Source: CAVUDO01 sp963740255 (GTDB lineage Bacteria > Actinomycetota > Actinomycetes > Mycobacteriales > Cryptosporangiaceae). From it: a DNA stretch of 64,000 nucleotides. The stretch lies in contig CAVUDO010000002.1 in NCBI GenBank assembly GCA_963740255.1, forward strand, positions 1-64,000, written 5' to 3'. Positions 54,907 through 62,888 of the stretch are shown piece after piece. Both the position numbers and the translations under genes were made by a program. Every line of letters begins with the position of its first letter. Position 1 is the stretch's first letter. Below the pieces are notes generated by a model, which saw only the letters and a list, made by a program, of their open reading frames with translations, had not been told where the DNA came from and made no database searches.

Positions 54907-55404
54907 ATGACCGCACCGGAAACAGAGGCAGAACGGGAATCGGGCCTCCGTAAGTGGCTGGGCACGGGGTTGGACGCCACGCTGGTGTGGTTCGAGTCGA
55001 TCCTCTACGGGATCGTCGGCTTGTTCCTGATCGTGGCGGCCGGGTTCGTCCTCGTCGGGACGGTGCAGTCGGTCATCCATGCTGTCCAGGACGGCAGCGA
55101 CGCGGCCGAGATCGGCGTGATCGTCCTGGACCGGATCCTGCTCACGCTCATCGTCGCGGAACTCGCCTACTCGCTGCGCTACGTGATGCAGACGCACGAG
55201 ATCACGGCGGAGCCGTTCCTCTTCATCGGCCTGATCGCCACCGTGCGACGGATCCTGATCGTGACGGCGGAGTTCGAGAGCCCCACACCGAACGTGGACG
55301 TCACCAGCCTGCTGTACGAGCTGGGACTGCTCGCGCTCCTCACACTCGGCCTCGCGGCGGCGATCTTCCTGGTGCGCAAGAGCGCGAAGAGCAGGAGCGA
55401 CTAG
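54907..55404 (+). CDS. PsiE-like membrane protein
   Basis: A 165-residue integral membrane protein with four predicted helices (ILYGIVGLFLIVAAGFVLVG, GVIVLDRILLTLIVAEL, FLFIGLIATVRRILIV and ELGLLALLTLGLAAAIFLV), the layout of the phosphate-starvation-inducible PsiE family. The loop ELAYSLRYVMQTHEITAEPFLFIGLIATVRRI is conserved among PsiE relatives. ATG 54907 follows GGAGTGGGCA. It is 150 bp after the acyltransferase. Function unknown; the phosphate link is by family only. Confidence 0.85.
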   Translation: MTAPETEAERESGLRKWLGTGLDATLVWFESILYGIVGLFLIVAAGFVLVGTVQSVIHAVQDGSDAAEIGVIVLDRILLTLIVAELAYSLRYVMQTHEITAEPFLFIGLIATVRRILIVTAEFESPTPNVDVTSLLYELGLLALLTLGLAAAIFLVRKSAKSRSD

Positions 55405-55952
55405 CTTTTCGTCAGGGGCGGCGCGGGTCGAGGTGGCGTGCCCCGGCCGCCGTCCTGCGCGGCCCGCCTGTCCTGCAGCGCCTGACGCCGTTCGGCCCGG
55501 GCGGCTTCCAGCCGCCGCCGGTAGTCGGGTGCGAGGTCGGCCGGACTCCAGTCGGCGGCGTGGTCGAGTTCGACCTCGACCGACGTGACGCCGTGGAGCC
55601 GCTCGAGGCGCTCGCGCGCCTGCACGGCGAACGAGCCGCCCATCAGGCAGCCCGGTTCGGTCACGCCGATCCGCAGCTGTACGGCCACCCCGCCGGGTCC
55701 GGCGTGGATGGCCAGTTCGCGGAGAAGGCCCATCTCGACCAGGCCCGCCGGCGCGCCGGCCACCGCGCTGCACGGGTCGACGATCTGGTCGAGTTCCGCT
55801 CGGACCCGTTCGACGGTGACCGCGACGGTCCCGCCGGTCTCCAGGGGGCGGGGCGGAGCGGCGGCGGTGGCGTGCGCATCGCCGCCGGTCCTGCTGGCGG
55901 CGCTCGCGCCGTTCCCGCTCGCGTCGGGACGGGTCATGTCGGGACGGGTCAT
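55401..55952 (-). CDS. DUF59/MIP18-type Fe-S assembly-like protein
   Basis: A 183-residue protein whose core (LDQIVDPCSAVAGAPAGLVEMGLLRELAIH, VTEPGCLMGGSF, VTSVEVELDHAADWSP) matches metal-sulfur cluster assembly factors (PaaD/SufT/MIP18). The TEPGCLMGGSF Cys is the one required in the family. The N-terminus is disordered and begins with an exact 15-bp direct repeat giving MTRPDMTRPD, so ATG 55952 and ATG 55937 are equivalent choices. ATG 55952 overlaps the amidohydrolase stop by ATGA, showing coupling. It may mature the metal site of a partner; that is inference. Confidence 0.8.
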   Translation of the reverse strand: MTRPDMTRPDASGNGASAASRTGGDAHATAAAPPRPLETGGTVAVTVERVRAELDQIVDPCSAVAGAPAGLVEMGLLRELAIHAGPGGVAVQLRIGVTEPGCLMGGSFAVQARERLERLHGVTSVEVELDHAADWSPADLAPDYRRRLEAARAERRQALQDRRAAQDGGRGTPPRPAPPLTKS

Positions 55953-56995
55953 GTCGGCACCGGAGTGCCGGTCCACGGCGCGGCCAGCGCCTCGCGGGTC
56001 GCCACACCACTCGGGACCGCGTTCAGGTCGATCCCGAGGATGCGGGCGATGTTGCCGCCGAGAATGGCGCGCTTGAGGCCCGTGGTCACCGGCGGCAGGT
56101 CATAGCCGGCCCGCATGGCCTCGGGGAACTGGAAGTCCCAGAACGCCTCCAGGAACGGCTGCGGGTGCAGGCCGGTGCAGCCGGTGCCCCAGATGATCCG
56201 GTCGGCCGCGCCGGCACGCAGGAAAGCCGCGAGGATGTCGGCGAACTTCTGCGGTGCGTTCACCAGGTAGGCGCTGGCTCCCTCCAGCACCACCGACGCG
56301 TTCTGGTAGTACGCGAGCTGCAGTGCGGTCTCCTCCAGGAAGGCGAAGCCACCGTGCACGATCTGGAAGTTCAGATCGGGGAACGCGATCAGGGCGTCCT
56401 CGAGGTCGCGCGGGTGGAACGGCTGCAGCGGGCAGCCGGTCATCGCAACGGCCTTGTGCACCGCGACGCTGCGGATGCCCCGGCGCTGTGCGTGTTCGAG
56501 GATGGGGTAGACGGCCTCGGGATCGTCCATCCGGACGGTGACGCCGGCGCCGTCGTAGATGTCGAAGGGGTAGAACTTCAGACCGACGACGCCTTCTTCG
56601 TCGATCAGCCGGTCGACCTCGCCGAGCGGATCGGGGTGCGCGGGCCAGATGCCGCCGAACAGGGCGATCCGTTCGGGGAAGCGTTCGCGCAGTTCGCGGC
56701 CGATCCAGAGCGGCGAGGCGCCGCCGTCGTACAGCCCGTAGAGGGGGATGTCGTGGTAGATCGCGAAGTCGACCTGGCTCTCGGCGAACAGTGCGTGCCC
56801 GAGCAGGTCCGGGTCGACGCGCACGTACCGGTCCCGGTCCAGCACCCAGCGCCGGTCGTTCCGCGGGGAGAAGACCTTGTGGTATCCGTCGTAGAGGGCG
56901 TCGGTGACCTTCGCCGCGATCGGATGCGTGTAGGCCTCGGGCGGTGAGTGATAACCATGGACAACGGCGTCGATGACCGGGACGGCTTCGATCAT
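55949..56995 (-). CDS. Amidohydrolase 2-family metal-dependent hydrolase/decarboxylase
   Basis: A 348-residue TIM-barrel enzyme. The entry motif VIDAVVHGYHSP gives the HxH-like metal ligands (HGYH), GLKFYPFDIYDG is the strand with Lys, VAVHKAVAMTG and LNFQIVHGGFAFLEE carry His ligands, and IIWGTGCTGLHPQPF replaces the usual FGSD strand with GTG-CT, a variation at the catalytic Asp position. AlkJ/gamma-resorcylate-type decarboxylase relatives share this architecture. GGAGCCTTACCC precedes ATG 56995. It is divergent from a TetR gene and probably regulated by it. Confidence 0.85.
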   Translation of the reverse strand: MIEAVPVIDAVVHGYHSPPEAYTHPIAAKVTDALYDGYHKVFSPRNDRRWVLDRDRYVRVDPDLLGHALFAESQVDFAIYHDIPLYGLYDGGASPLWIGRELRERFPERIALFGGIWPAHPDPLGEVDRLIDEEGVVGLKFYPFDIYDGAGVTVRMDDPEAVYPILEHAQRRGIRSVAVHKAVAMTGCPLQPFHPRDLEDALIAFPDLNFQIVHGGFAFLEETALQLAYYQNASVVLEGASAYLVNAPQKFADILAAFLRAGAADRIIWGTGCTGLHPQPFLEAFWDFQFPEAMRAGYDLPPVTTGLKRAILGGNIARILGIDLNAVPSGVATREALAAPWTGTPVPT

Positions 56996-57019
56996 GGGTA
57001 AGGCTCCACAAAAGTACCG

Positions 57020-57025
57020 TAGAGT
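57020..57025 (+). promoter_or_regulatory. -10 element in TetR/amidohydrolase divergent region
   Basis: TAGAGT lies 9 bases before ATG 57035, giving a transcript that starts at or very near the ATG. It sits inside AGTACCGTAGAGTAC, where two GTAC half-sites flank the centre, a possible TetR operator shared with the amidohydrolase promoter. Confidence 0.4.
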
Positions 57026-57034
57026 ACCCCAGAT

Positions 57035-57724
57035 ATGACGCGCAACGGGGAGTCGAGGGGTTCCCTCGCCCGCACCCACGATGCCCAGCCCGGTCTGCCG
57101 CGCGGTCGCAACAGCCTGCCGCCGGAGCTCGTCGGAAGCGCCCAACGGCACCGGCTGCTGCGCGCGGTGATCGCCGCTGCGGCCGAGCGGGGGTACGCGG
57201 AGGTCACGATCGCCGACGTGGTGGGGCGGGCCCGGGTGTCCCGCAAGGCGTTCTACGACCACTTTCCCGACAAGGAGGCGTGCTTCGTCGCGGCCATGGC
57301 GGCCGGCGTCGAGCTGGTGTTCCTGCGGGTGGGCAAGGCCGTGGGTGCGCTGCCGGCCGAGACCGACGCCGTCGAACGGCTGCGCGTCTCGCTCCGCGCC
57401 TACCTCCAGTTCTTCGCCGACGAGCCCGAGTTCGCGCGGGTCTTCGTCATCGACAGTCCGGCGGCGGGGCCGCGCGCGGCCGAGCGCTTCGTCTCCGCCC
57501 GCGACCGGTTCCTGGCCATCACCCGTGCCTGGCACGCGCGGCTGCGGCGCGAGCGGCCGGAGTTCCCGGCGGTGCCCGAGGAGGTCTTCGTCGCGTTGGC
57601 CGGTGCGCTGCACGAACTCGTGGTGACCGAGGTGCGGCAGGGGCGCACGGCCGACCTCCCGCGGCTGGAGGAGACGACGGTACGGCTGCACCTGGCCCTG
57701 CTGGGGAACTGGCCGGCAGACTGA
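57035..57724 (+). CDS. TetR/AcrR-family transcriptional regulator
   Basis: A 229-residue repressor. After a 35-residue basic, Gly/Pro-rich extension comes the HTH (VIAAAAERGYAEVTIADVVGRARVSRKAFYDHFPDKEACF), then an all-helical ligand-binding domain. Divergent, with 39 bp to the amidohydrolase start, so it most likely controls that operon and itself. The start has no ribosome-binding site; TAGAGT supports a leaderless message. The ligand is unknown. Confidence 0.92.
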   Translation: MTRNGESRGSLARTHDAQPGLPRGRNSLPPELVGSAQRHRLLRAVIAAAAERGYAEVTIADVVGRARVSRKAFYDHFPDKEACFVAAMAAGVELVFLRVGKAVGALPAETDAVERLRVSLRAYLQFFADEPEFARVFVIDSPAAGPRAAERFVSARDRFLAITRAWHARLRRERPEFPAVPEEVFVALAGALHELVVTEVRQGRTADLPRLEETTVRLHLALLGNWPAD

Positions 57725-57961
57725 CCGCCGACATCGTGCTCCGACACCGGCCGGGCCCGCGTGACGCGATGGCGAGACTTGTCAAAGCCGGTGCCGGGAC
57801 GAAGGCTCTCACCAGGAGCGGGAGCGCATCCGGCAGGCTGGGTCAGAACAGGCTGAAGAAAATCTGGCGGGAGGCCCGTCGGGATGTCGAAGCCGCGCGG
57901 CCGGCACCGACGTACCGGTGAGAGGCGCCCGACCGGACGCCGAAACCCTGAGGAGCTTCCG

Positions 57962-58354
57962 ATGAAGTACATCATGTTGGCCTACACCAACAAGGCGGAG
58001 TGGGACGCGCTGAACGAGAGCTGGGATTTCACCAAGGGCCTGCCCGACGACGTCCAGGCCGCCTGTGACTTCTACGAGCAGCTGGGCAAGGAACTCACCG
58101 AGTCGGGGGAGTTCGTCGCCACCGAGGGCCTGGGCGATCCCTCGCACACCCGGACGGTGCGGAAGCAGGACGGCGCCGCGGTGGCCACCGACGGCCCCTA
58201 CGCGGAGGCCAAGGAGGTGCTGGTCAGCTTCGGCATCGTCGACTGCGAGAGCCACGACCGGGCGCTCGCGATCGCCGCGCGCATCGTCGAGGCGACCGGC
58301 GACACCGTCGAGGTGCGGCCGATCATGGACGGTGCCGGCGCCCCGGAGATGTGA
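57962..58354 (+). CDS. DGPF/YCII-related protein
   Basis: A 130-residue ferredoxin-like-fold protein. KYIMLAYTNKAEWDAL, VATEGLGDPSHTRTVR and VATDGPYAEAKEVLVSFGIVDC match the DGPF (YCII-related) family, in which a conserved Asp/His pair suggests an unknown small-molecule activity. GAGGAGCTTCCG precedes ATG 57962. The stop overlaps the ECF sigma start by GTGA, the standard arrangement of ECF42 sigma factors with their DGPF partner. Confidence 0.92.
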   Translation: MKYIMLAYTNKAEWDALNESWDFTKGLPDDVQAACDFYEQLGKELTESGEFVATEGLGDPSHTRTVRKQDGAAVATDGPYAEAKEVLVSFGIVDCESHDRALAIAARIVEATGDTVEVRPIMDGAGAPEM

Positions 58355-59631
58355 CCGACCCCGGGAGTGTGACCGGTACCGTGCCCGCAACCGCGATCGA
58401 GGACCTGCTGCGCCCCTTGGCGCCGCAGGTCCTCGGCGCGCTCACCCGTCGCTACGGCAACTTCGCCACCGCCGAGGACGCGGTGCAGGAGGCGTTGTTG
58501 GCCGCCGCACTGCAGTGGCCGGAGGAGGGTGTCCCGGAGAGCCCGCGGGGCTGGCTGATCCGGGTCGCGTCCCGTCGGATGACCGACCTGCTGCGCAGCG
58601 AGCAGGCCCGGCAACGTCGCGAGGACGTCGTCGCCACCCGGATCCCGACCGACGAGCTGCTGGCGCCCGGCGCCGACGCCGAGTCCACCTCGGACCAGGA
58701 CGACACGCTGATCCTGGTGTTCCTGTGCTGCCATCCCGCTCTCACCCAGGCGTCCCAGCTCGCGCTCACCCTGCGCGCGGTCGGGGGTCTGGGCACCGAG
58801 GAGATCGCCCGCGCGTTCCTCGTCCCCGAGGCCACCATGGGCCAGCGCATCAGCCGTGCCAAGCAGCGGATCAAGGCTTCCGGCGTCCCGTTCCGGATGC
58901 CCCCGGCCGGCGAACGCGCGGAACGGCTCGGCGTCGTCCTGCAGGTGCTCTACCTGATCTTCAACGAGGGCTACACCGCCACCGCGGGCGCTTCGCTGCA
59001 GCGTGGCGAGCTGACCGGTGAGGCCGTCCGCCTCACCCGGATGGTGCACCGGCTGCTTCCGGACGACGGCGAGGTGGCCGGCCTGCTCGCGTTGATGCTG
59101 CTCACCGACGCGCGCCGGGCCGCCCGCGCCGACCCCGGCGGGACGCCGATCCCGTTGGCCGAGCAGGACCGGAGCCGGTGGGACCGGGACTCCATCGCCG
59201 AGGGCGTCGGGCTGCTCACCGACGCGATGTCCCGGCCGGCGCTGGGCCCCTACCAGCTCCAGGCGGCGATTGCCGCGCTGCACGACGAGGCCGCGCGGGC
59301 CGAGGACACCGACTGGCCACAGATCCTTGCGCTGTACCGCCTCCTCGAACGTCTCTCGGACAACCCCGTGGTGACGCTCAACCGCGCCGTGGCCACGGCG
59401 ATGGCACACGGCCCGCAGGCCGGGCTCGCCCTCCTCGAAGCGCTCGACGCCGACGACCGGATGGCCACGCACCACCGGCTCGACGCCGTCCGGGGACACC
59501 TGCTGGAAATGGCCGGCGACCGCCAGGCAGCAGTTTCCCACTACCTGGCGGCCGCCCGTCGCACCACCAGTCTTCCCGAACGGCGTCATCTCCAGGCACG
59601 CGCCGCCCGGCTCAGGACGGACGCCGGCTAG
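58351..59631 (+). CDS. ECF42-type RNA polymerase sigma factor with C-terminal extension
   Basis: A 426-residue sigma factor. Region 2 is YGNFATAEDAVQEALLAAALQWPEEG through GWLIRVASRRMTDLLR, and region 4 is GLGTEEIARAFLVPEATMGQRISRAKQRI. Behind them is the 200-residue TPR-like C-terminal extension (NEGYTATAGASLQRGELTGEAVRL, ALLEALDADDRMATHHRLDAVRGHLLEMAGDR) typical of ECF42. No anti-sigma gene is present; in this group the extension and DGPF partner control activity. GTG 58351 is coupled to the DGPF stop. Confidence 0.93.
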   Translation: MTDPGSVTGTVPATAIEDLLRPLAPQVLGALTRRYGNFATAEDAVQEALLAAALQWPEEGVPESPRGWLIRVASRRMTDLLRSEQARQRREDVVATRIPTDELLAPGADAESTSDQDDTLILVFLCCHPALTQASQLALTLRAVGGLGTEEIARAFLVPEATMGQRISRAKQRIKASGVPFRMPPAGERAERLGVVLQVLYLIFNEGYTATAGASLQRGELTGEAVRLTRMVHRLLPDDGEVAGLLALMLLTDARRAARADPGGTPIPLAEQDRSRWDRDSIAEGVGLLTDAMSRPALGPYQLQAAIAALHDEAARAEDTDWPQILALYRLLERLSDNPVVTLNRAVATAMAHGPQAGLALLEALDADDRMATHHRLDAVRGHLLEMAGDRQAAVSHYLAAARRTTSLPERRHLQARAARLRTDAG

Positions 59632-59837
59632 GCGGCCGGGACCCGCGAGACCGGGCTTCGCGGATCAGTCGCGCGGCGACCGCGGCCAGCCATCCGAACG
59701 AACGGCGTCGGGACTTCGACACGCATCGGGCCGGGCCATCCGTCGTGCGCCGTTCATCCGTTGTCGGGTTCCGGCGTCGACCGCGGACGCCTACCTTCGG
59801 GGGTCAGGGCACTTCCACCTGACCTGCGGAGGTCCGC

Positions 59838-60998
59838 ATGGAGCGCCGAACGTTCTTACGTGCAGCGGCGGTCGGGGCAGGCAGCGTCGCGTTCTCCGGG
59901 AGCCTGTGGCAGAGCGCGGCCCTGGCGGCGCCCGCTCAGAAGGGCCCCGGCCCATACGGTGCGTTGCGGCCGGCCGACGCCAACGGTGCGTTCCTCCCGG
60001 CCGGGTTCACCAGCCGGATCGTCGCCCGTTCGGGCCAGCAGGTCGGGGGCACCGGCTACCTCTGGCACGACGCCCCGGACGGTGGGGCGTGCTTCGCGGA
60101 CGGACCGGGCTGGATCTACGTGTCCAACTCCGAGATCTCCACCACCGGTGGCGCGTCGGCCATCAGGTTCGACGGCGGCGGGGCGATCACGGCGGCCTAC
60201 CGGATCCTGGCCAACACCCACCGCAACTGCGCCGGCGGCGCCACGCCCTGGAACCGTTGGCTCTCCTGCGAGGAGGTCGACCGGGGCTACGTGTACGAGA
60301 CCAACCCCTGGGGCGGCCCCGCGGTGCGGCGTCCGGCGATGGGTCGATTCATGCACGAGGCGGCGGCCTGCGATCCGGTTCGCAGGGTCGTCTACCTGAC
60401 CGAGGACCAGACCGACGGCTGCCTCTACCGGTTCGTCCCGACCACGTGGGGGGACCTGTCCGTTGGCCGCCTCCAGGTCGCCAAGGGGTCCAGCTCCGCG
60501 ACCTCGGGGGTGCTGACGTGGGCGGACGTGCCCGACGTGGACGGCTCGCCGACCAGGACCCGCTACCAGGTCTCCGGCGTGAAGAGGTTCAACGGCGGTG
60601 AGGGCTGTCACTACGCCAACGGCACGGTCTGGTTCACCACCAAGGGCGACAACCGGGTGTGGCAGGTCGACTGCGCCACCGACGCCTACGAACTGGCCTA
60701 CGACAACGACCTGGTCGTGCCCGGTCCGGCACCACTGACCGGCGTCGACAACATCACCGGCGCGTCGTCCGGCGACCTGTTCGTCGCCGAGGACGGCGGC
60801 AACCGGGAGATCAACATCATCACGCCGGACGACATCGTGGCGCCGTTCGTCCGCCTCACCGGGCACAGCGGGTCGGAGATCACCGGCCCGGCGTTCTCCC
60901 CGGCTGGCGACCGGTTCTACTTCTCCTCGCAGCGCGGCACGACGGGGTCCTCGTCCGGGGGGATGACCTACGAGGTGACCGGCCCGTTCCGGTCCTGA
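59838..60998 (+). CDS. Tat-exported PhoX-like (DUF839) beta-propeller protein
   Basis: A 386-residue exported protein. The Tat signal is ERRTFLRAAAVGAGSVAFSG (twin Arg then hydrophobic segment), with cleavage after ALA in SAALAAPAQ. Beta-propeller features include GWIYVSNSEIS, RNCAGGATPWNRWLSCEEV, KRFNGGEGCHYANGTVWFTTKGDNRVWQVD and FVAEDGGNREINIITPD. CEEV and EDGGN are the conserved metal-binding acidic motifs of PhoX alkaline phosphatases, but this shorter form may have another substrate. GGAGGTCCGC precedes ATG 59838. Confidence 0.88.
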   Translation: MERRTFLRAAAVGAGSVAFSGSLWQSAALAAPAQKGPGPYGALRPADANGAFLPAGFTSRIVARSGQQVGGTGYLWHDAPDGGACFADGPGWIYVSNSEISTTGGASAIRFDGGGAITAAYRILANTHRNCAGGATPWNRWLSCEEVDRGYVYETNPWGGPAVRRPAMGRFMHEAAACDPVRRVVYLTEDQTDGCLYRFVPTTWGDLSVGRLQVAKGSSSATSGVLTWADVPDVDGSPTRTRYQVSGVKRFNGGEGCHYANGTVWFTTKGDNRVWQVDCATDAYELAYDNDLVVPGPAPLTGVDNITGASSGDLFVAEDGGNREINIITPDDIVAPFVRLTGHSGSEITGPAFSPAGDRFYFSSQRGTTGSSSGGMTYEVTGPFRS

Positions 60999-61171
60999 GC
61001 CGATCTCCGATCCGGACTCGGCCCGGCTGCGGTGCCCACCGGGCGCGCGTGCCCGCTGGACCGGCATGACCTGTGTCGGCGTGCAAAGGAGTTGTGGTCG
61101 GGTCGGGGCGGTGGACGACGATGGTTCGGGCGGCGTTCTGCCGCCGGATCCTCGACGGGGTGGGACGCGCC

Positions 61172-61816
61172 ATGGTGACGACGACTTCGCTGCTGCTGTT
61201 CCTCGGTGCGAGCGTGCCGCTCGTCCTCTTCCCCGGTCCGGCGGTGGCGTTCATCCTGGCCACCACGCTCCGCGGCGGTCGGGGCGCCGGGCTCAGCGCC
61301 ACCGCCGGGATCGAGATCGGCTACCTGGTCCACGTCGCGGGGGCGGTGGTCGGCGTGTCCGCGCTGATCGCGGCCTCGGCGTCGGCGTTCACCGTAGTCA
61401 AGGTCGCCGGGATCGGATGGCTGCTCTGGTTGGCGTGGCGCGCGTTCCGCAGCCGGGAGACCGGCACGCTGGCCGACCTGGGCGGGAGCTCCGCCGCCGG
61501 GCCGTCCGGGCGGCGCGCGTTCGCGCAGGGCCTGCTGGTCGGAGCGCTCAACCCCAAGACGGCGGTGTTCTACCTCGCCTTCCTCCCGCAGTTCGTCGAC
61601 CCGGCGGCCGGCCCGGTCTGGGCGCAGCTGCTCGTCTTCGGGTTGCTGTTCATCGCCCTGGCCTCGCTCACCGACGTGACCTGGGCGGTCCTCGGAGGTG
61701 GTCTGCGCCGGATCCTGCCGGCGCTGCGGCTGCGCGTGGTCGACCGTCTCTCCGGCGCGGTGTACGCCCTGCTCGCCGTGGTGGTGCTCTCGGCTCGGCG
61801 GGTGGCCAACGCGTGA
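61172..61816 (+). CDS. LysE/RhtB-family amino acid exporter
   Basis: A 214-residue transporter with six hydrophobic segments. PLVLFPGPAVAFILATTLRGGRGAGLSATAGIEIGYLVHV is the family N-terminal motif (PGP then GxxxG), and GALNPKTAVFYLAFLPQFVDP is the central one. Exports a basic or neutral amino acid or a small metabolite. ATG 61172 is the first start consistent with the TM1 motif; the upstream in-frame codons lack homology. It stands alone, convergent with nothing. Confidence 0.9.
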   Translation: MVTTTSLLLFLGASVPLVLFPGPAVAFILATTLRGGRGAGLSATAGIEIGYLVHVAGAVVGVSALIAASASAFTVVKVAGIGWLLWLAWRAFRSRETGTLADLGGSSAAGPSGRRAFAQGLLVGALNPKTAVFYLAFLPQFVDPAAGPVWAQLLVFGLLFIALASLTDVTWAVLGGGLRRILPALRLRVVDRLSGAVYALLAVVVLSARRVANA

Positions 61817-61820
61817 CCGC

Positions 61821-61990
61821 TCAGGGCGTCCCGTGGACGGCCACGGGGCGGTACCGGCGGGGAGCCACCCGGCCGAGCGGGTCGAGCACGTCGGCACACA
61901 GCCGCGGGTAGTCGTCGGCGCCGACCCCGAGCCCGACCAGAACGTCGGTCTCGTCGTCGCGGCGGCTGCTGCCCTCGGCGGGGCGCTCAA
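61821..61990 (-). pseudogene. Possible receiver-domain remnant
   Basis: Minus-strand reading includes RRDDETDVLVGLGVGADDY, which matches the segment before the Thr/Lys of OmpR-type receivers, then continues as PRLCADVLDPLGRVAP, which does not. No start or output domain is present. It is 170 bp long and sits 84 bp from the tRNA fragment. A gene truncated by an integration event would explain it; a chance match is possible. Confidence 0.3.
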
Positions 61991-61993
61991 GAC

Positions 61994-62047
61994 CGTGGGT
62001 GGGGGGAGCGGATCGAAAGACGTGGGTGGGGGGAGCGGATCGGAACC
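61994..62047. repeat. 27-bp direct repeat, two copies
   Basis: The unit CGTGGGTGGGGGGAGCGGAT (extended by CG and 5 variable bases) occurs twice in tandem, period 27, just left of the tRNA fragment. Confidence 0.7.
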
Positions 62048-62073
62048 TGGGCTCGGCTCCTGACCTGCATGAA

Positions 62074-62110
62074 TGGTGCGCCGTCAGGGACTCGAACCCC
62101 GAACCCGCTG
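62074..62110 (-). other. 3' end of a tRNA (likely tRNA-Lys) acting as attachment site
   Basis: On the minus strand this stretch reads CAGCGGGTTCGGGGTTCGA then GTCCCTGACGGCGCACCA: the 3' strand of an anticodon stem, variable loop, T arm and acceptor with CCA. The acceptor fits the GCGCCGT...ACGGCGC pair of actinobacterial tRNA-Lys. Upstream bases (62111-62150) do not supply the D arm or 5' acceptor, so it is not a functional tRNA. A bare 3' end is the hallmark of attR/attL of an element that integrated into a tRNA gene. The intact tRNA would lie to the right, outside the window. Confidence 0.8.
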
Positions 62111-62888
62111 GATCGTGGGCTGTGCCTGGTAGCGATGGTGACCGTCTGTCGAATCCTAGCGCTGTGCAGGCTAAACGTCGTCGGACCGTCTGTTGTGGCC
62201 GTTTACCGTCTGGCGTTGGTTTACGCTGTAATCGCGTGCGTAATCCGTGCCTGGCGGCGACCTTCCCCGCGTACTTCGGGCGTCTGGTCGTCCGAGGTGC
62301 CCCGTCGAACCCGTACTGCCTGGAACGACGCGACATTGAGACCACCGCTCAGCCCATCCCGTCTGCCGTCGACCCACCTCTCCGGGGAGCGGGCCAGCCA
62401 CCCGGCGCGCCACAGTCAATCAGAGGTTGACGCCCAAACGCACGGATGGCGCGCTGGGTGGCTGGTCTGCTCGGCTCTGCCTGGGTCGGTGGCAGGCGGG
62501 ATGGGCCATCCCGGAGCCGGAGTGCCCCCCGCCGGAGGCGCAGTGACCGATCCTCCTACGGCGGCGCCGGCCGCCAACGTCGTCGAGGCCGTGGCTGGCT
62601 GATGCGGCGGTAACAGCAACACCCTGTGCGTCCCGTTGGGCCGTTGGCGTCGGTGCGAGTTCTGCTCCGTCTGCTGGCGGCCCTTCTGCGTGTCCGCGCC
62701 CTGCCGGGCCGGCCGCGCGTGAGCGAAGCGGCAAGCGCGTGTCGGCTGCCCTCCGGCGGCGGGCGCGGCGGCCCCGCTCGGGGCCGCCCTTGAAGACGTA
62801 CAGAAACTTGTCACCGCAGCTCAGACGGGTAAGAACGGTGCCGGCATGGGATGCGCGTAGCCACCCAAGCAACCGGACCCGATGCCGC
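62111..62888. other. Non-coding end region with ACCGTCTG repeats
   Basis: ACCGTCTG occurs three times in the same orientation (62141-62148, 62185-62192, 62205-62212), spaced like arm-type integrase sites next to att. Beyond them, open frames on both strands lack codon bias or ribosome-binding sites and I see no gene. Confidence 0.5.
62767..62788 (-). terminator. Hairpin downstream of creatininase-family gene
   Basis: 9-bp stem GGCGGCCCC/GGGGCCGCC with a 4-base loop, 100 bp past the stop on the minus strand. Same general shape as other actinobacterial intrinsic-like terminators. Confidence 0.55.

Noticed and set aside
57769..57921. Possible 50-residue basic peptide between TetR and the DGPF gene
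   Set aside because: It opens with ATG and ends with TGA but has weak codon bias, no clear ribosome-binding site and no relatives known to me.
62069..62602. Plus-strand frame across the tRNA fragment
   Set aside because: It begins SGTRTPNPLDRG, the usual artefact translation of a tRNA T-arm read antisense.
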